Notes under the pieces: generated by a model
Database searches by the model: none
What the model was told of the DNA's origin: nothing
What the model saw: only the letters and a program-made list of their open reading frames with translations
Shown: positions 35,991-46,559 of the stretch, piece by piece
How positions within the stretch are numbered: position 1 is the stretch's first letter
How the letters are laid out: the number at the start of each line of letters is the position of its first letter
Translations under genes and position numbers: made by a program
NCBI GenBank assembly: GCA_015680685.1
Contig: MNCI01014925.1
Span: 1-64,000, forward strand
Reading direction: 5' to 3'
From: Gnetum montanum
Taxonomy: Eukaryota; Streptophyta; Gnetopsida; Gnetales; Gnetaceae
DNA: 64,000 nucleotides

Positions 35991-36142
35991 TAATAAACAT
36001 TGTTGAGGACAAAAAATTCAAGAAAACCTAACTTGTATGAAGAGTGTAGTGGTTTGATTGAGAGTGAATTTCCTTTTCCCATTTTTGTTGGTTTTGGTTC
36101 CTATAGAAAAATTTGTACAGAAATATTTCATTTCTTTGTTTG

Positions 36143-36919
36143 TGATGAGCCACAATATCACGTACGCGATATGGTGGCCCACTAAAACATCTATAAATAA
36201 GAGGTAGCTTTCCCTTGTTTCTCCATCTAGAGTTAGTCCCTTAGCCAAACTATAGCAGTTTTAGCATTCAAGAGTTAAAATAAATTCCATGTGCCCACAA
36301 TAGGAGTCTCAAAGTGAATAGATCTTTATTCAAGAAAATTGTACCTGAGCACACATTTTTGTACAGCAATAAAGATGAACTTTCTGATAAACCTTGCAGC
36401 ATATAGACTAAGCTATATAGGATTTAATTATTGTTAAATGTTTAAATGCTTTCCTAGATAATTAATCTCTCTCAACCCTTGACTCTCCTAGTTAAGTGCA
36501 TTTAGTACAACCGCTTTGAGCACATGTGTAATGCTTGGTAGCCTAGTAACAAGTAGCATTTGGTAATCCTAGTAGCATTGCACTAGTTCAGAGTGTGTGC
36601 GGCAAGTGGGAACGGATATTGATGCTAGGTTAATTAAAGCTTAGTTAGTGAATAGTTAGTGGAAATTAGTTATTTAGTTCTCTTCACCTTTTCCTACTAG
36701 CATAGGCATTAAAAAGATAAAAGACATAAGAATCATACACCTCAGGCTTACTTAACCATACAACCATGAAAATACAAGTAAGTCTGGGAAGATAACGATT
36801 GATTAACCTTAAGTTTTCCATTAAGGCATGTAAGCACTTAGTCCTTGGATTTCGACCAGATCGTGCATGAGACACTCATATTCATATGGTTGAGTGTAGG
36901 GGTACCTTGCCACTCATCA
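36143..36919 (+). repeat. N1 5' LTR
   Basis: 777 bp, TGATGAG...CACTCATCA. TATA box TATAAATA at 36192-36199. Roughly a tenth different from the 3' LTR by eye, so an old insertion. Confidence 0.93.
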
Positions 36920-36920
36920 T

Positions 36921-36938
36921 TGGCGTCGTTACCAGGGA
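36921..36938 (+). promoter_or_regulatory. N1 primer-binding site (tRNA-Asp)
   Basis: tggcgtcgttaccaggga; 15 of 18 match TGGCGCCGTTGCCGGGGA, all three differences being transitions. Confidence 0.88.
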
Positions 36939-37024
36939 CTTAGTTGTTTGTGCACTACGTAGGACATAGGAGATCATCCATATCGTTGGGAAGCTAGAAT
37001 GAAATCTTAGGGTTGATTAAAAGA

Positions 37025-37050
<26 letters not shown>
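37025..37050. repeat. (AT)n microsatellite
   Basis: An uninterrupted AT run between the primer site and gag of N1. Confidence 0.9.
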
Positions 37051-37058
<8 letters not shown>

Positions 37059-39540
37059 ATGATAAATAGCACACCGAATAAGACAAAAATGTCTTCTTAT
37101 TTGCACAAAAGCACTTCACTGCCCAGGAACAACACTAGAGACAGTCAGTGGTACAACATAAGTGATCCATATCCACCAGTTCCTCAACAATTTCGTCTGG
37201 TATATGTTCATCATGATGAGTATGTACTTGACTTTACCTTTATTCTCCATCAAGATGAACAACTGCGTTGGAGAGACTTGGAGGATAACATAGTGTTGCC
37301 TCTAGACTGAGCAGTCCCTAACATGCTCCTTCGTGCTCTTACACGAATAGGCATGTCATAATTATACATAGAATATGTTGCATGCAATTTTGACACAAGG
37401 GATTACCATCCCACAGAAGCACAACGTCAAAGGAACTTGCAATAGGAGAGATACCATACATTGTTGAAGGGCAAAGGGCCCCATAATGCTTCACCCGTCA
37501 TAAGTGAAATTAAGGGTGGTGAACCTATTTTAATCGGTTCCCCACAAAATGATGTTCCTCCTCCTAACGATGGTGAAGAGGTGGTGTATTAGAACCTTCA
37601 CTCCACGATTCACAATCCTGGTTCCGATTCCCATGAACACCAAGTGTTCAATGAGGGAACACGAACACATGATAAGGATGAGCATTCTGATCGTCATCAA
37701 AATTGGGGTCGGGATCACTGAAGAGAAGGTAGGAAACATCATCATGGTGATGGTTCTCCTTCTTCTTCACCTTCATCGCCACATTCACCCTCTCCTTCAG
37801 TATCAGGACATAATCATAAGGAACCTAACTGTGAGGATAAGGGTAAACAGAGTGAGAAACCTCGACGAGAGAGTTGAGAGCGAGGACGAGGGCACTCTAG
37901 AGAATCAAGGCATGGAAGAAGGGAAAGTAGGGAACCCCGTAGACATCACAGAAACTATGAGAGAAATGACCACGAAGAATACCTACTTGCAAGCCAAAGC
38001 ATGTTAGACATCATGGAGGTCGTTATAATTCCTACAAGGCACCAAAAAGATAGCAGGATCAAGAGGTTGGACATGAATAATATCCCACGATTTGAGGGGG
38101 GATACAACGCTGATCCTCATAACCACTTACAAGCATTTCATGATGCATGTACCTTGTAGAACATTGAGAATGAGTGGCAAAAGCTAAAGTTATTCCCAAG
38201 GATACTAGTAAAAGAAGCAAAAAGCTGGTATCGGTTCTTAGAACTAGAATCCATTCAAAGGTGGTGTACGATGCTAGAACTGTTTAATGATAAGTATCAA
38301 ACGTACTCCTGGGTGTCCAACCTGCGAAAGAAAATCCAAGGATGGAAGTAGGAAACTGATGAACCCTTGGATGCTACCATGGGCCGATACTATACACTGT
38401 TACATCATTGCCCGAGCCATGGTTACTCGCATCAAGATCAACTACGCCATCTCGTAGATGGACTTAGGCACGAAACTAGGAGAACCCTTGGAACATATGC
38501 CCAAGGGAGATTATTAGAGCTTAGGTCCCATCAGGTCCATAGAGTGCTGGAACAAGTAGCTAAGGAAGAAGGAGAGCTACACAAGAGAGAAAGTGCAGAA
38601 GAGTACAACTGCGATTCTTCCCTCTGAAAAAGGGGAGTGAGATTCTATGAGGAGGAGGAAGAGTCACCACTCAAAGAGATGGTGCATAGGAAAACCTTGC
38701 CACTACAAAAATTAACAATAGAAGTGTCAATGAAGGTAGACCAAATGTGGGACTCCTTAGATAGTATATTTGAAATTTTTCTCAGAATCGTAGAGGAGTC
38801 TAAGGAGCGAAGTAGTGACTATGAAAAAAAGAAAAAGAGGGAATTTGGATGATGTATCCAACAAAGGTAAGGGTAAAATGGCTATCACCGAAGAGGTTGT
38901 GGATTTTGATATGGACAATGACGGTGGATGTGAGATATGCCAGTATGACCATCCTAAGGGATGTTGCCCAGTAATCTCACATCTACAAGAGTCTGGGGTG
39001 TATGCACTTAACCCATGACTTAAGAAATGGCAAACACCCCGAAGGTTACCTTATCCCCAAGGTAACCCAAGGCAGTTCCACCAACCTTTAACGTATTACT
39101 CAAGTGGAAATCTGCCACAACCTATTGAGCAACACTAGCAGTGGCAATACCCACAATCATGGGGGATGCCACTGCTAAGGCAACAATACCCTTACCAGCA
39201 ACCAGACCCATATGGTTATTACATGCAGCATCCAATCTCTCCATGTGACTCTATTGGTCATGTGACACCACAACGTCACTACCAATCTCAGGAGTATTAT
39301 AGGACTCCTTCTCCTAGGAGAGACACATCACATACATACCATCCTCCAAATCCATCTGCAACTCTCACATTGATAACTCCATTACCACCTGCTCCAGCAA
39401 TGCAAGGGGAACTCCCCACTCAACCACAACAACACAATGCTATGAGAGCTGTAAACCTTCAACCCATTACTAGTTCTGACAACCGTACAAGGAGAAGACC
39501 TTTCTTTAGAACTAATAGTCCAAAAAAGCTCTCATAACCA
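37059..39540 (+). pseudogene. N1 gag
   Basis: The first frame (ATG at 37059 or 37089) ends DEQLRWRDLEDNIVLPLD and stops at 37308. A linker with His/Asp/Ser-rich text covers 37400-38000. The capsid (retrotransposon gag type) runs 38060-38620: IPRFEGGYNADPHNHLQAFH, SWYRFLELESIQRWCTMLEL, FNDKYQTYSWVSNLRKKIQG, DEPLDATMGRYYTLLHHCPS, RRTLGTYAQGRLLELRSHQV. A basic segment follows (38810-38850), then a knuckle CEICQYDHPKGCCP at 38930-38975. A Pro/Gln/Tyr-rich tail ends PFFRTNSPKK near 39535. About eight stops and several frame changes (37308, 38158, 38350, 38625, 39018) break it. It would build the particle shell and package RNA in the family. Confidence 0.85.
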
Positions 39541-39559
39541 CAAGTGGTTGAGCCTCCAA

Positions 39560-40130
39560 ATGCTTCTCTATCAAATAAGGCTTCAAAGCTCCCTTCAAAC
39601 CAAAAACAAAGCTCAACACATATAGTCATGTTAACACATACCATCACTGATTGGATCAATGAGGGCCACCTTCCTAGGAAATTCTCTGATCCTGGAAGTC
39701 CTTTAATCTATCTCCAACTCACTAAGAATAAATAATGTAAAGCTCTTCTGGACTCAAGTTCTGGAGTTAACTTAATATCACAAGAGATGTATAAAGCCTA
39801 GAACCTGCAACCACTAAAGAAGAGCAATATTCGCTTAGAGCTAGCTGACCAATCTATCACTGTTCCCTTGGGACTAGTGGAGGACATCGTTAACACTGTG
39901 TGGTTGGTCATACCCAGCTAATTTCCTAGTGATAGAGGTAAATAATGACAAGGGGGACTTCCCAATTATAATGGGGAGGGCATGGCTCAGCACCATAGAC
40001 GCATGCCTAGGAATCCATGATTTCCCTAGAGATATAAAAGGAAAACACTTTTGGGAAGATCGAGAAGAAGAAAGTTCCATGCATCACATATAGTGATATA
40101 GGATGTGATGACATATAGGAATGTTCAGCA
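39560..40130 (+). pseudogene. N1 retropepsin-like protease
   Basis: LTHTITDWINEGHLPRKFSD (39631-39690) precedes ALLDSSSGVNLISQEMYKA (39740-39797), an aspartic-protease active site, normally DSGS/DSGA, here DSSSG. LELADQSITVPLGLVEDI and GDFPIIMGRAWLSTIDACLG (about 39953-40012, frame change between) complete the fold, with the usual 'I.G..WL' box. A stop codon replaces the Trp before NLQP, and a frame change lies near 39900. A1 has the same protein at 11600-11204. Confidence 0.7.
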
Positions 40131-41964
40131 TTGCCTACATGCAACCGATGTGCCCAAGAAATTAACATACACAAGTGCTTGTATGTAGCAACCACACAAC
40201 AAAGAGACAACCCGTGGTTGATAGCTAATCCAAAGAGCAACTTATCAACATGCATGGAGCTAACTGGGGGAACAACTTGCACTCACATCAAAAGCATAGA
40301 TACACTGGAGCAAGAGCACCGCCAACTTCCAACCCTTAACCTAAAAACATCAATGGGGAGAAGTTGGATACTTCTAAAAAATTCAAACAAGTGCTCATTA
40401 TTTTGGATCTCTCCCTTAATCATGGGGGAGATGGCCACCTATTCTGATCACTCACAGCCCTTAGTTCTTTTTAAGTTTTTGTTTTACACATTTTTGTTTT
40501 ACAAGTTTCTTTAACTTTTGTTGTTTTTGTTTTGCAACATCGTTCATACTTTTTTGTTTATTTGTGTGTTTGTTTATTTTGTTTGATTCATCACCTAATA
40601 AGTGCTCCTGATGGTGGTATGAACTATATTCTATTGATTGCTAATGTTTGGTTTTTACCTTTAAGTTATGATGTTGATACTAAGGTATGGTTCTTTTGAT
40701 ATAATAGGAAATGAGTCAATGTCACCCATACATTCATGAATTTCTATGGTCTCTCTTGGCTTGGAACNGGAACTAAATAAAAATGTTTCCTCTAACTAAG
40801 GCCCTTCTCTCTTCCTACTTTTTCCTTTTTGATTTCATTGGAATGGTGGTAACTTTTTGGTGGAAGCATTCTTGTTACTTCAGGTCGATGGATTGGTCAA
40901 ATGTATTAATGCAAAGTCACTGGATGTGGTTTGTTTGAGGCTGGATTTGGAATGAGATCTACCATGTCACATTAACCATTAATACATAAGGGGCTGTACA
41001 CCACCTTGTTCTTGAGACTCCATTCCATTCTCTCCTTACCATCCTTCTTTCTCCATTTTCACCTCATTATTGGTTGTATCAATAGTCCATATTTTGGTTG
41101 ATGCATTGTTTTCTTTTTGGTAAACTCTTGTGGTTAAGAATTTAACGCTTGTTTCCAAATGACATTTCTAGAGCCTACGGACTCTTTGAATGTGGGATTA
41201 TCAGGGCATTAAGGGCATGAGCCTGCTTTGGGGAGGACCCACTAGCATTCCTATTTGGTGCATCCATTAATTTCTTTTCCTTAAACATTTCCGCAATCAC
41301 CATTTATTTTGTTTATCTCCATCTCTAACATCCATTTTATCGGTGTTGTCGTTGTTTCTTTTTCTCCATCTTTCTTATTCCTTATCTTTTTCCATTCTCT
41401 CGCTACCAGAGGTTCGCTCTCAGTCATGGGGGTCCTAGTCCAATTTTTTCAATTTTCTATTAACCCCTACACCTCGGGTAGTCACTAGTATTATATCTCC
41501 ATATCCGTATTAGCCATATCACAACTCAGCCAATGGACCTTACACTAAGGTAAGGTATCAATTGCATTGTGATTCATTCACCCTTGCTAATACAAAGACT
41601 GTGTTGTGTGTGTGCAAATGGCAATCCTACACCAATGGATTGGATCTGGAAGGAACACTTGGAATGGACTAGTGCTAGAGCAGTTATGCAAGGAACAAGA
41701 TTGATGACATGCTTATGGATGGACAACGAAAGGCGCAATCTTGTCATTGGCAGCAATGAAATTCTTCTTTTTTCTCTCTCTTCTCTCCTCTCTCTCAGCT
41801 GCCAAATAAGGCTAAATGTCAAATGTGTATAGTGTTCACTCTTGTTGTTATGAACACTAATTTTATCATGTTTTCTAATGATGATCCGTTCACATGTCAC
41901 CCCATTTACCGTTAGTGTCATTCAAGTCAATAATCCCATACCTTTCCATTCAGTCATGGGGGTA
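40130..41964 (+). other. N1 tail, no pol
   Basis: 40200-40390 is the linker after protease (see A1 at 11170-10935). 40421-40760 matches A1 sequence downstream of integrase (8043-7600). The rest is CT-rich non-coding DNA with nothing recognised. A 1-base N gap is at 40768. Polypurine-like tracts are at 40421, 41421 and 41951. Confidence 0.7.
41951..41964 (+). promoter_or_regulatory. N1 polypurine tract
   Basis: CAGTCATGGGGGTA directly before the 3' LTR. An exact upstream copy of CAGTCATGGGGGT lies at 41421-41433 and a third variant (CATGGGGGAGATGG) at 40421. Confidence 0.7.
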
Positions 41965-42761
41965 TGATGAGCCGTGATATCACGTCTGCCCCCGCTATAT
42001 CACGTCTGCCCCCTCGATATCACGACCCACTGAAACATCTATAAATAAGAGGTGGCTTTCCCTTGTTTCTACATCTACAGTTAGTCCCTTAGCCAAACTA
42101 TAGCAGTTTTACCATTCTAGAGTTAGAATAATTTCCTTGTGCCCGCAATAGGAGTCTCAAAGTGAACAGATCTTTATTCGAGCAAATTGTACCTAAGCAC
42201 ACATTTTTGTATGATAATAAAGATGAACTTTTTAATAACCCTTGTAGCATATGGACTAAGCTAAATAGGATTTAATTATTGTTAAATGTTTAAATGCTTT
42301 CCTAGATAATTAATCTCTCTCAACCCTTGACTTTCCTAGTTAAGTGCATTCAGTACGACCGCTTTGAGCATGTGTGTAACTCTTGGTAACCCAGTAACGA
42401 GTAGCGTTTGGTAATCCCAGTAGCGTTACACTAGTTCAGGGTGTGTGTGGCAAGTGGGAATAGATACTGATGCTAGGTTAATTAAAGCTTAATTAGTGAA
42501 TAGTTAATGGAAATTAGTTATTTAGTTCTCTTCACCTTTCCCTACTAGCATAGGCATTATAAAAGACATAAAAATCATACACCTCAGGCTTACTTAACCA
42601 TACAACTATGACAATACAAGTAAGTCTAGGGAGACAATGATTGATTAACCTTAAGTGTTCCATTAAGGCGTGTAAGCACTTAGTCCTTGGAGTTCGACCG
42701 AATCACACGTGAGATGCTCGTTTTTGTATGGTTGAGTGTAGGGGTACCTCGCCACTCATCA
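41965..42761 (+). repeat. N1 3' LTR
   Basis: 797 bp; 20 bp longer than the 5' LTR. The extra bases lie just upstream of the TATA box (42040-42047), where ATATCACG occurs three times (about 41977, 41997, 42017) with CACGT cores, against once in the 5' LTR. Confidence 0.93.
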
Positions 42762-43620
42762 GTTTTCCTATGATGAAATTTTCTACTTTGTCTTTGTATA
42801 TCCAAGCAAAGGAATCATCATAGAAATAGGACCATCTTATTTTATTTTTTGAAAAAGGACCAATTAGTAGGTCTTGTATTTCTTGTTATCATGTTATTTC
42901 CCAGAAACCAACATGCTCTTGCCATCCTTGCATCTAATCAAAAAATTTGTTTTGGTCACTAACTCAAAAAATAGTTCCACAATCTATAAACATTGTAATT
43001 GATAAACATAACTTGTAAATTGAAATCAACATTCATACATACCTTAGAAATCAGCACAAATCTTATTTGTGATACTTCTTTTGTTTTGGCTGTAATGCTA
43101 TAATACAAAACTTGGGCTACTAGCTTCAATTCATTCGTGCAATGTATAATATTTTTAGGTGGGTGCGATTTGTTGTGTAATGCACCATCTTGCATTATAA
43201 CATATAAAACTGTGATCTCATGCTACTTGTAGCCACTACACATGGGATTTCAAAAGTCTTCCAACTACTAGAACCCAACATTCACTTTAGCTTCTGGTGG
43301 AATGGAAGACTTCTAGTAGTATTATGCATTGTATTGTGAGGGACTACTAGTACTAGTTCAATTGTAGTCACCTTCGAAAAGTGTTGTGCTTTTAATGATC
43401 TACACTTGGAAATTGCACCTTTCAGTGAATAGACATGCTTTTGAAGATTTGGGTTGTGAGTAAATGTAGCTAACATTTTGTCATGTTCATACATGTGAGA
43501 TGAAATACCCATGATGATAAAATAAAGATCATGCATGATAATCATGGTTTCATCATTACATACATTAAGCACCAACCATATCATAGATTCTTTTATACCC
43601 TAAAGAGAATAGACATGTCC
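42762..43620 (-). other. 5' flank of the interrupted MULE, possible exons
   Basis: Contiguous with 36142 before N1 inserted. Two minus-strand frames (43584-43282, 43195-42959) lie here. The second has the text RFVLISK followed by a strong donor AAG/GTATGTATG (about 43045). They could be 5' exons of the MULE gene or unrelated; I recognise no domain. Confidence 0.25.
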
Positions 43621-43634
43621 TTATGTCAACAAGC

Positions 43635-44995
43635 AAAAGGGTGATAAGGAAATTAAGAAAAATCATCACTGCAATAAAGCAGAAAATCAATCACACATAT
43701 GATGTGATTATGAAAAAAAATGCTAAAATAGAAAATAACTCTAAACCCTTTTTCAAATCTAGGTAAACTATCACAAAATATAATTCTATTATTTCTATCA
43801 ATAAATACATGTGGTTTTTTGCTTAACAAGCAAGCTATTTCCAAGTATATTTTGAGTAATCTCATGGTTTCCTTAACTCTTCTCCAACTTTACTAGAATA
43901 ATCTTCAATTGTTCTCTAGCTTAACTTTCTTTCACATCATCTTAAGTTATTTTTAGATGTAATTTATATCTTTAAGTAATCTAGATTTTTACTATATTAG
44001 ATTTAATAAAATTATTATGTTGGCATTGCTATTTCTAACAATCACCTCCTCAATGCCAACATGAAGAACAAACATAAGAATACACAATCCACCCTCTTGA
44101 TTTGAATTCTTTACTTAACATATGCACTATTCATTTTCATGCTACATGTGAGTAAGATTACATTACATGTGTTGCAATATAAAAAAATATATCTAGCTAT
44201 TAACAACTTGTAGAAAACTTATTGTTGGGAAACCATCATAAGAAAAATCTCAAGTTTATGATATATTGATAAACCGGTAATCTTGCAACAAAATTAATTC
44301 CTCCTATAATAAATATAATTCAACAATTCATCCTAATAATGCATCTACAAGAACAAATCATATTATTAAAACTACCAATGATGAATCTAAACAAGCTTAC
44401 AAGCAACAAGCACCTTTATCTTCTATAGTGATAAAAATATAGGAGAAACATTTTCTATGAAACTAGCAACTACCCACAAGAATAGCCCATAATACATGCA
44501 AAAAAACCATTTGTCATGCCACACATCTATTTATGGCTAGATGTTACACCATCCCTACTAAAATTAAGCTATTGAAACTATCACTAAAAAATCAATCTGT
44601 CACTACAAAATTAATGGCAATGTGCAAATTTGTGGAAAATTGATAATATCCAAAAACCACTGGAACCTATATAAAAGAGCCAAAACCTATGAAAACCTCA
44701 ACACATTCACAACCTTCTACATAAAGCATTATCATTAACAAAAGTTATTTTGCAAACTTTAGTCACCAGATTTTTAGCAACAGGATATTACATAAAACAT
44801 ATATATGAAGAACCTTCAATTAAATCTCACTTTAATTAAACCTCATTTTGATACCACTTCTTAGAAAAATTAAGGTTAGGAAATTGGGATAAACCATCAA
44901 TGCACCAAAGTAGAAAATCAACTACACATTTAATGCAATTATGACAAAGATGATATAATAGAAAGTGACTCCTAAGTCCCTTCCAAACTAGAGTT
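43635..44995. repeat. Diverged direct repeat, about 130 bp
   Basis: 43635-43770 and 44870-44995 share GATAAGGAAATTAAG-like wording, AAAGCAGAAAATCAA.CACACAT and AATGATGTGATTATGA-like blocks in the same order. Perhaps two ends of one decayed element. Between them lies AT-rich DNA with a hairpin-forming pair ATGTTGGCATT/AATGCCAACAT at about 44019-44066. Confidence 0.4.
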
Positions 44996-45990
44996 TCTTC
45001 TTAATGACTTAGGGTTAGGAAAAAGGGCAAAAGTAGAGCTAGGATTAGGATGAATGGTAGAGAAAAAATTTTGTGTGTATGCTATCTAGCTTAGATGGCT
45101 CCAACGATGGTCTGTCTATGCATCCATCTAAGTTCAAGTGATGGCTCCCACTCTTTCTAGCATCATCATCACCACATGATCCTGTTCATCAAGTAGTATT
45201 CATCACCATCATTGTGTGATTATGAGGTCCAACTTATGCTTCCCTCCTCCAATGGCTCCTCTGCTCCTACCACTGTGTGTGCCTTTTCCTCCTTCAATGG
45301 CTCATTCACCTCCTCCTTTTTTTGTGACTACAACAATTGTAACATGACATGTCCAAGATCAAGATCAAGTTTGTTGTTCCAATCCTTCTAAAAACCTAGT
45401 CTTTTAGTTTTGATTGATTGGTGGGATTTTTTAAATGTTTTTTTTTTTAAAAACTGTATCGAAATCCTAAATTTTGTATTGATATTTTTTCTTGAACCAT
45501 AGGATTTTTATTAATTTCTTTATCATCATTTCCTAATTAAAAATTTGTGATTTAACTATATGATTTACATAGTTTATTAGGGTTGTCCTTGTTTATAGTA
45601 AAAAAGGTTGCTAGTGTTTTTATAATAGATAGGTTTATATCATTTAGTGCTACCAGTGTTTACCATGTTCATAACAAAATCATCATTTAGTGTCACCAAC
45701 ACTACTATTAGTAGTTTTTTAAAAAAATATTAATTTATTATGTGTGTTTCTATATTTATGTTTCTCTTTCTTTCATGGCCAGAATCTAGTCTTTATTTAA
45801 AAGGTGATGCAAGGATGTAAAAGGATGCAAAGTGTTGGATATAGTGTTGTGCAATGGCTATAGGCTATGTGTAGTGCTATGTGCAAAGGATGTAGGGAAG
45901 GATTAAGAATTGATGTAAAATGGAGTAAAGGATGTGAGAAGTAAGAATTGGAGTATTCTAAAGGATGTGAGTAGGTGTGAGAGATGGCAA
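44996..45990. other. Unrecognised stretch
   Basis: A CT-rich part (45100-45330) with TCATCATCACC-like triplets. An AAAGGATG motif recurs about five times between 45800 and 45970. No gene seen. Confidence 0.4.
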
Positions 45991-45993
45991 TGA

Positions 45994-46555
45994 CTGGTGA
46001 TAAGTGGTAGGGTATCCCAACACTCCATCATACAAGTCATGACTGCATGTGTGTGACTAGATCATAATCCATGGACGGATAATGTAAGTATGCTAGGAGT
46101 TGATAATCAATTTGTGATCATTGTCTTTCCACTTCAAGGTAATAAAGTGAAAGTTTATGATTTAACTCTAAGTGAGGTATATGATATGTTGATGTCATGG
46201 GCTCATATTACTTCTAAATGTAAACATAATGAAAGTGAGGATAAAATCTAGTTTAAGTGATAACAGAAATATAAATCTATTCTAGCCTATGATGATGAGC
46301 ATCCATTCTTGGCTTGCTGTACACATCTTTAGCTCATGTAACCATCACTAGGTTACCAAGTTGATGAGTGGTGGTGTATCCCAACACTCTACGATACATG
46401 TCATAAGTATTCATGTGCGATGAGATCATAATCCATGGATGGGCAATGTAATTTTGCTAGGAGTTGATATTAAGTTTGTGATCCTTGTCTTCTCATCTTA
46501 AGTTAGTGAATCTAAATGTATTTTTTAACTCATAGTGAGGCACATGATAGTATTG
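45994..46555 (-). repeat. Two nested fragments of an A1/N1-family LTR, inverted
   Basis: 45994-46360 is the reverse complement of the 3' half of the LTR at 27280-28010 (TGATAAGTGG...GTTACCAAG). 46362-46555 begins TGATGAGTGGTGGTGTATCC and repeats the same LTR end. On the minus strand a weak primer-like CAGTCATTGCC follows at about 45980-45993. The second fragment cuts the end of the T1 3' LTR. Confidence 0.6.
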
Positions 46556-46559
46556 GCAA

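Larger units (their letters stand above)
36143..42761 (+). mobile_element. N1: gag-protease-only LTR retrotransposon, A1 family
   Basis: LTRs 36143-36919 and 41965-42761, a tRNA-Asp-type primer site at 36921, gag (37090-39540), protease (39560-40130), then a 1.8 kb tail and a polypurine tract. No RT, RNase H or integrase. Compared with A1 the text passes directly from the linker after protease (about 40390) to the AGTCATGGGGGAGATGG tract that follows integrase in A1. The A1 third ORF is also absent. It resembles non-autonomous elements of the terminal-repeat-with-GAG kind. Flanks gtttg (36138-36142) and gtttt (42762-42766) are a one-mismatch target duplication. It interrupts the 5' side of the MULE. 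Confidence 0.88.

Noticed and set aside
36018-36248. 76-codon minus-strand frame over the left border of N1
   Set aside because: It crosses from the N1 LTR into the MULE; only the MULE part could be real.
37549-38007. 152-codon plus-strand frame inside N1 gag
   Set aside because: Its residues (Ile/Met/Val/Arg-rich) do not match gag of E2, and the His/Asp/Ser-rich reading in another frame looks like the gag linker. Treated as a frame shadow.
41574-41921. 115-codon minus-strand frame in the N1 tail
   Set aside because: Non-coding tail of the element. No matching frame in A1 and no known motif.
44019-44066. ATGTTGGCATT...AATGCCAACAT as an LTR border or microRNA precursor
   Set aside because: The arms are only about 11 bases with a 25-base loop, too short for a plant microRNA precursor, and no LTR partner was found.
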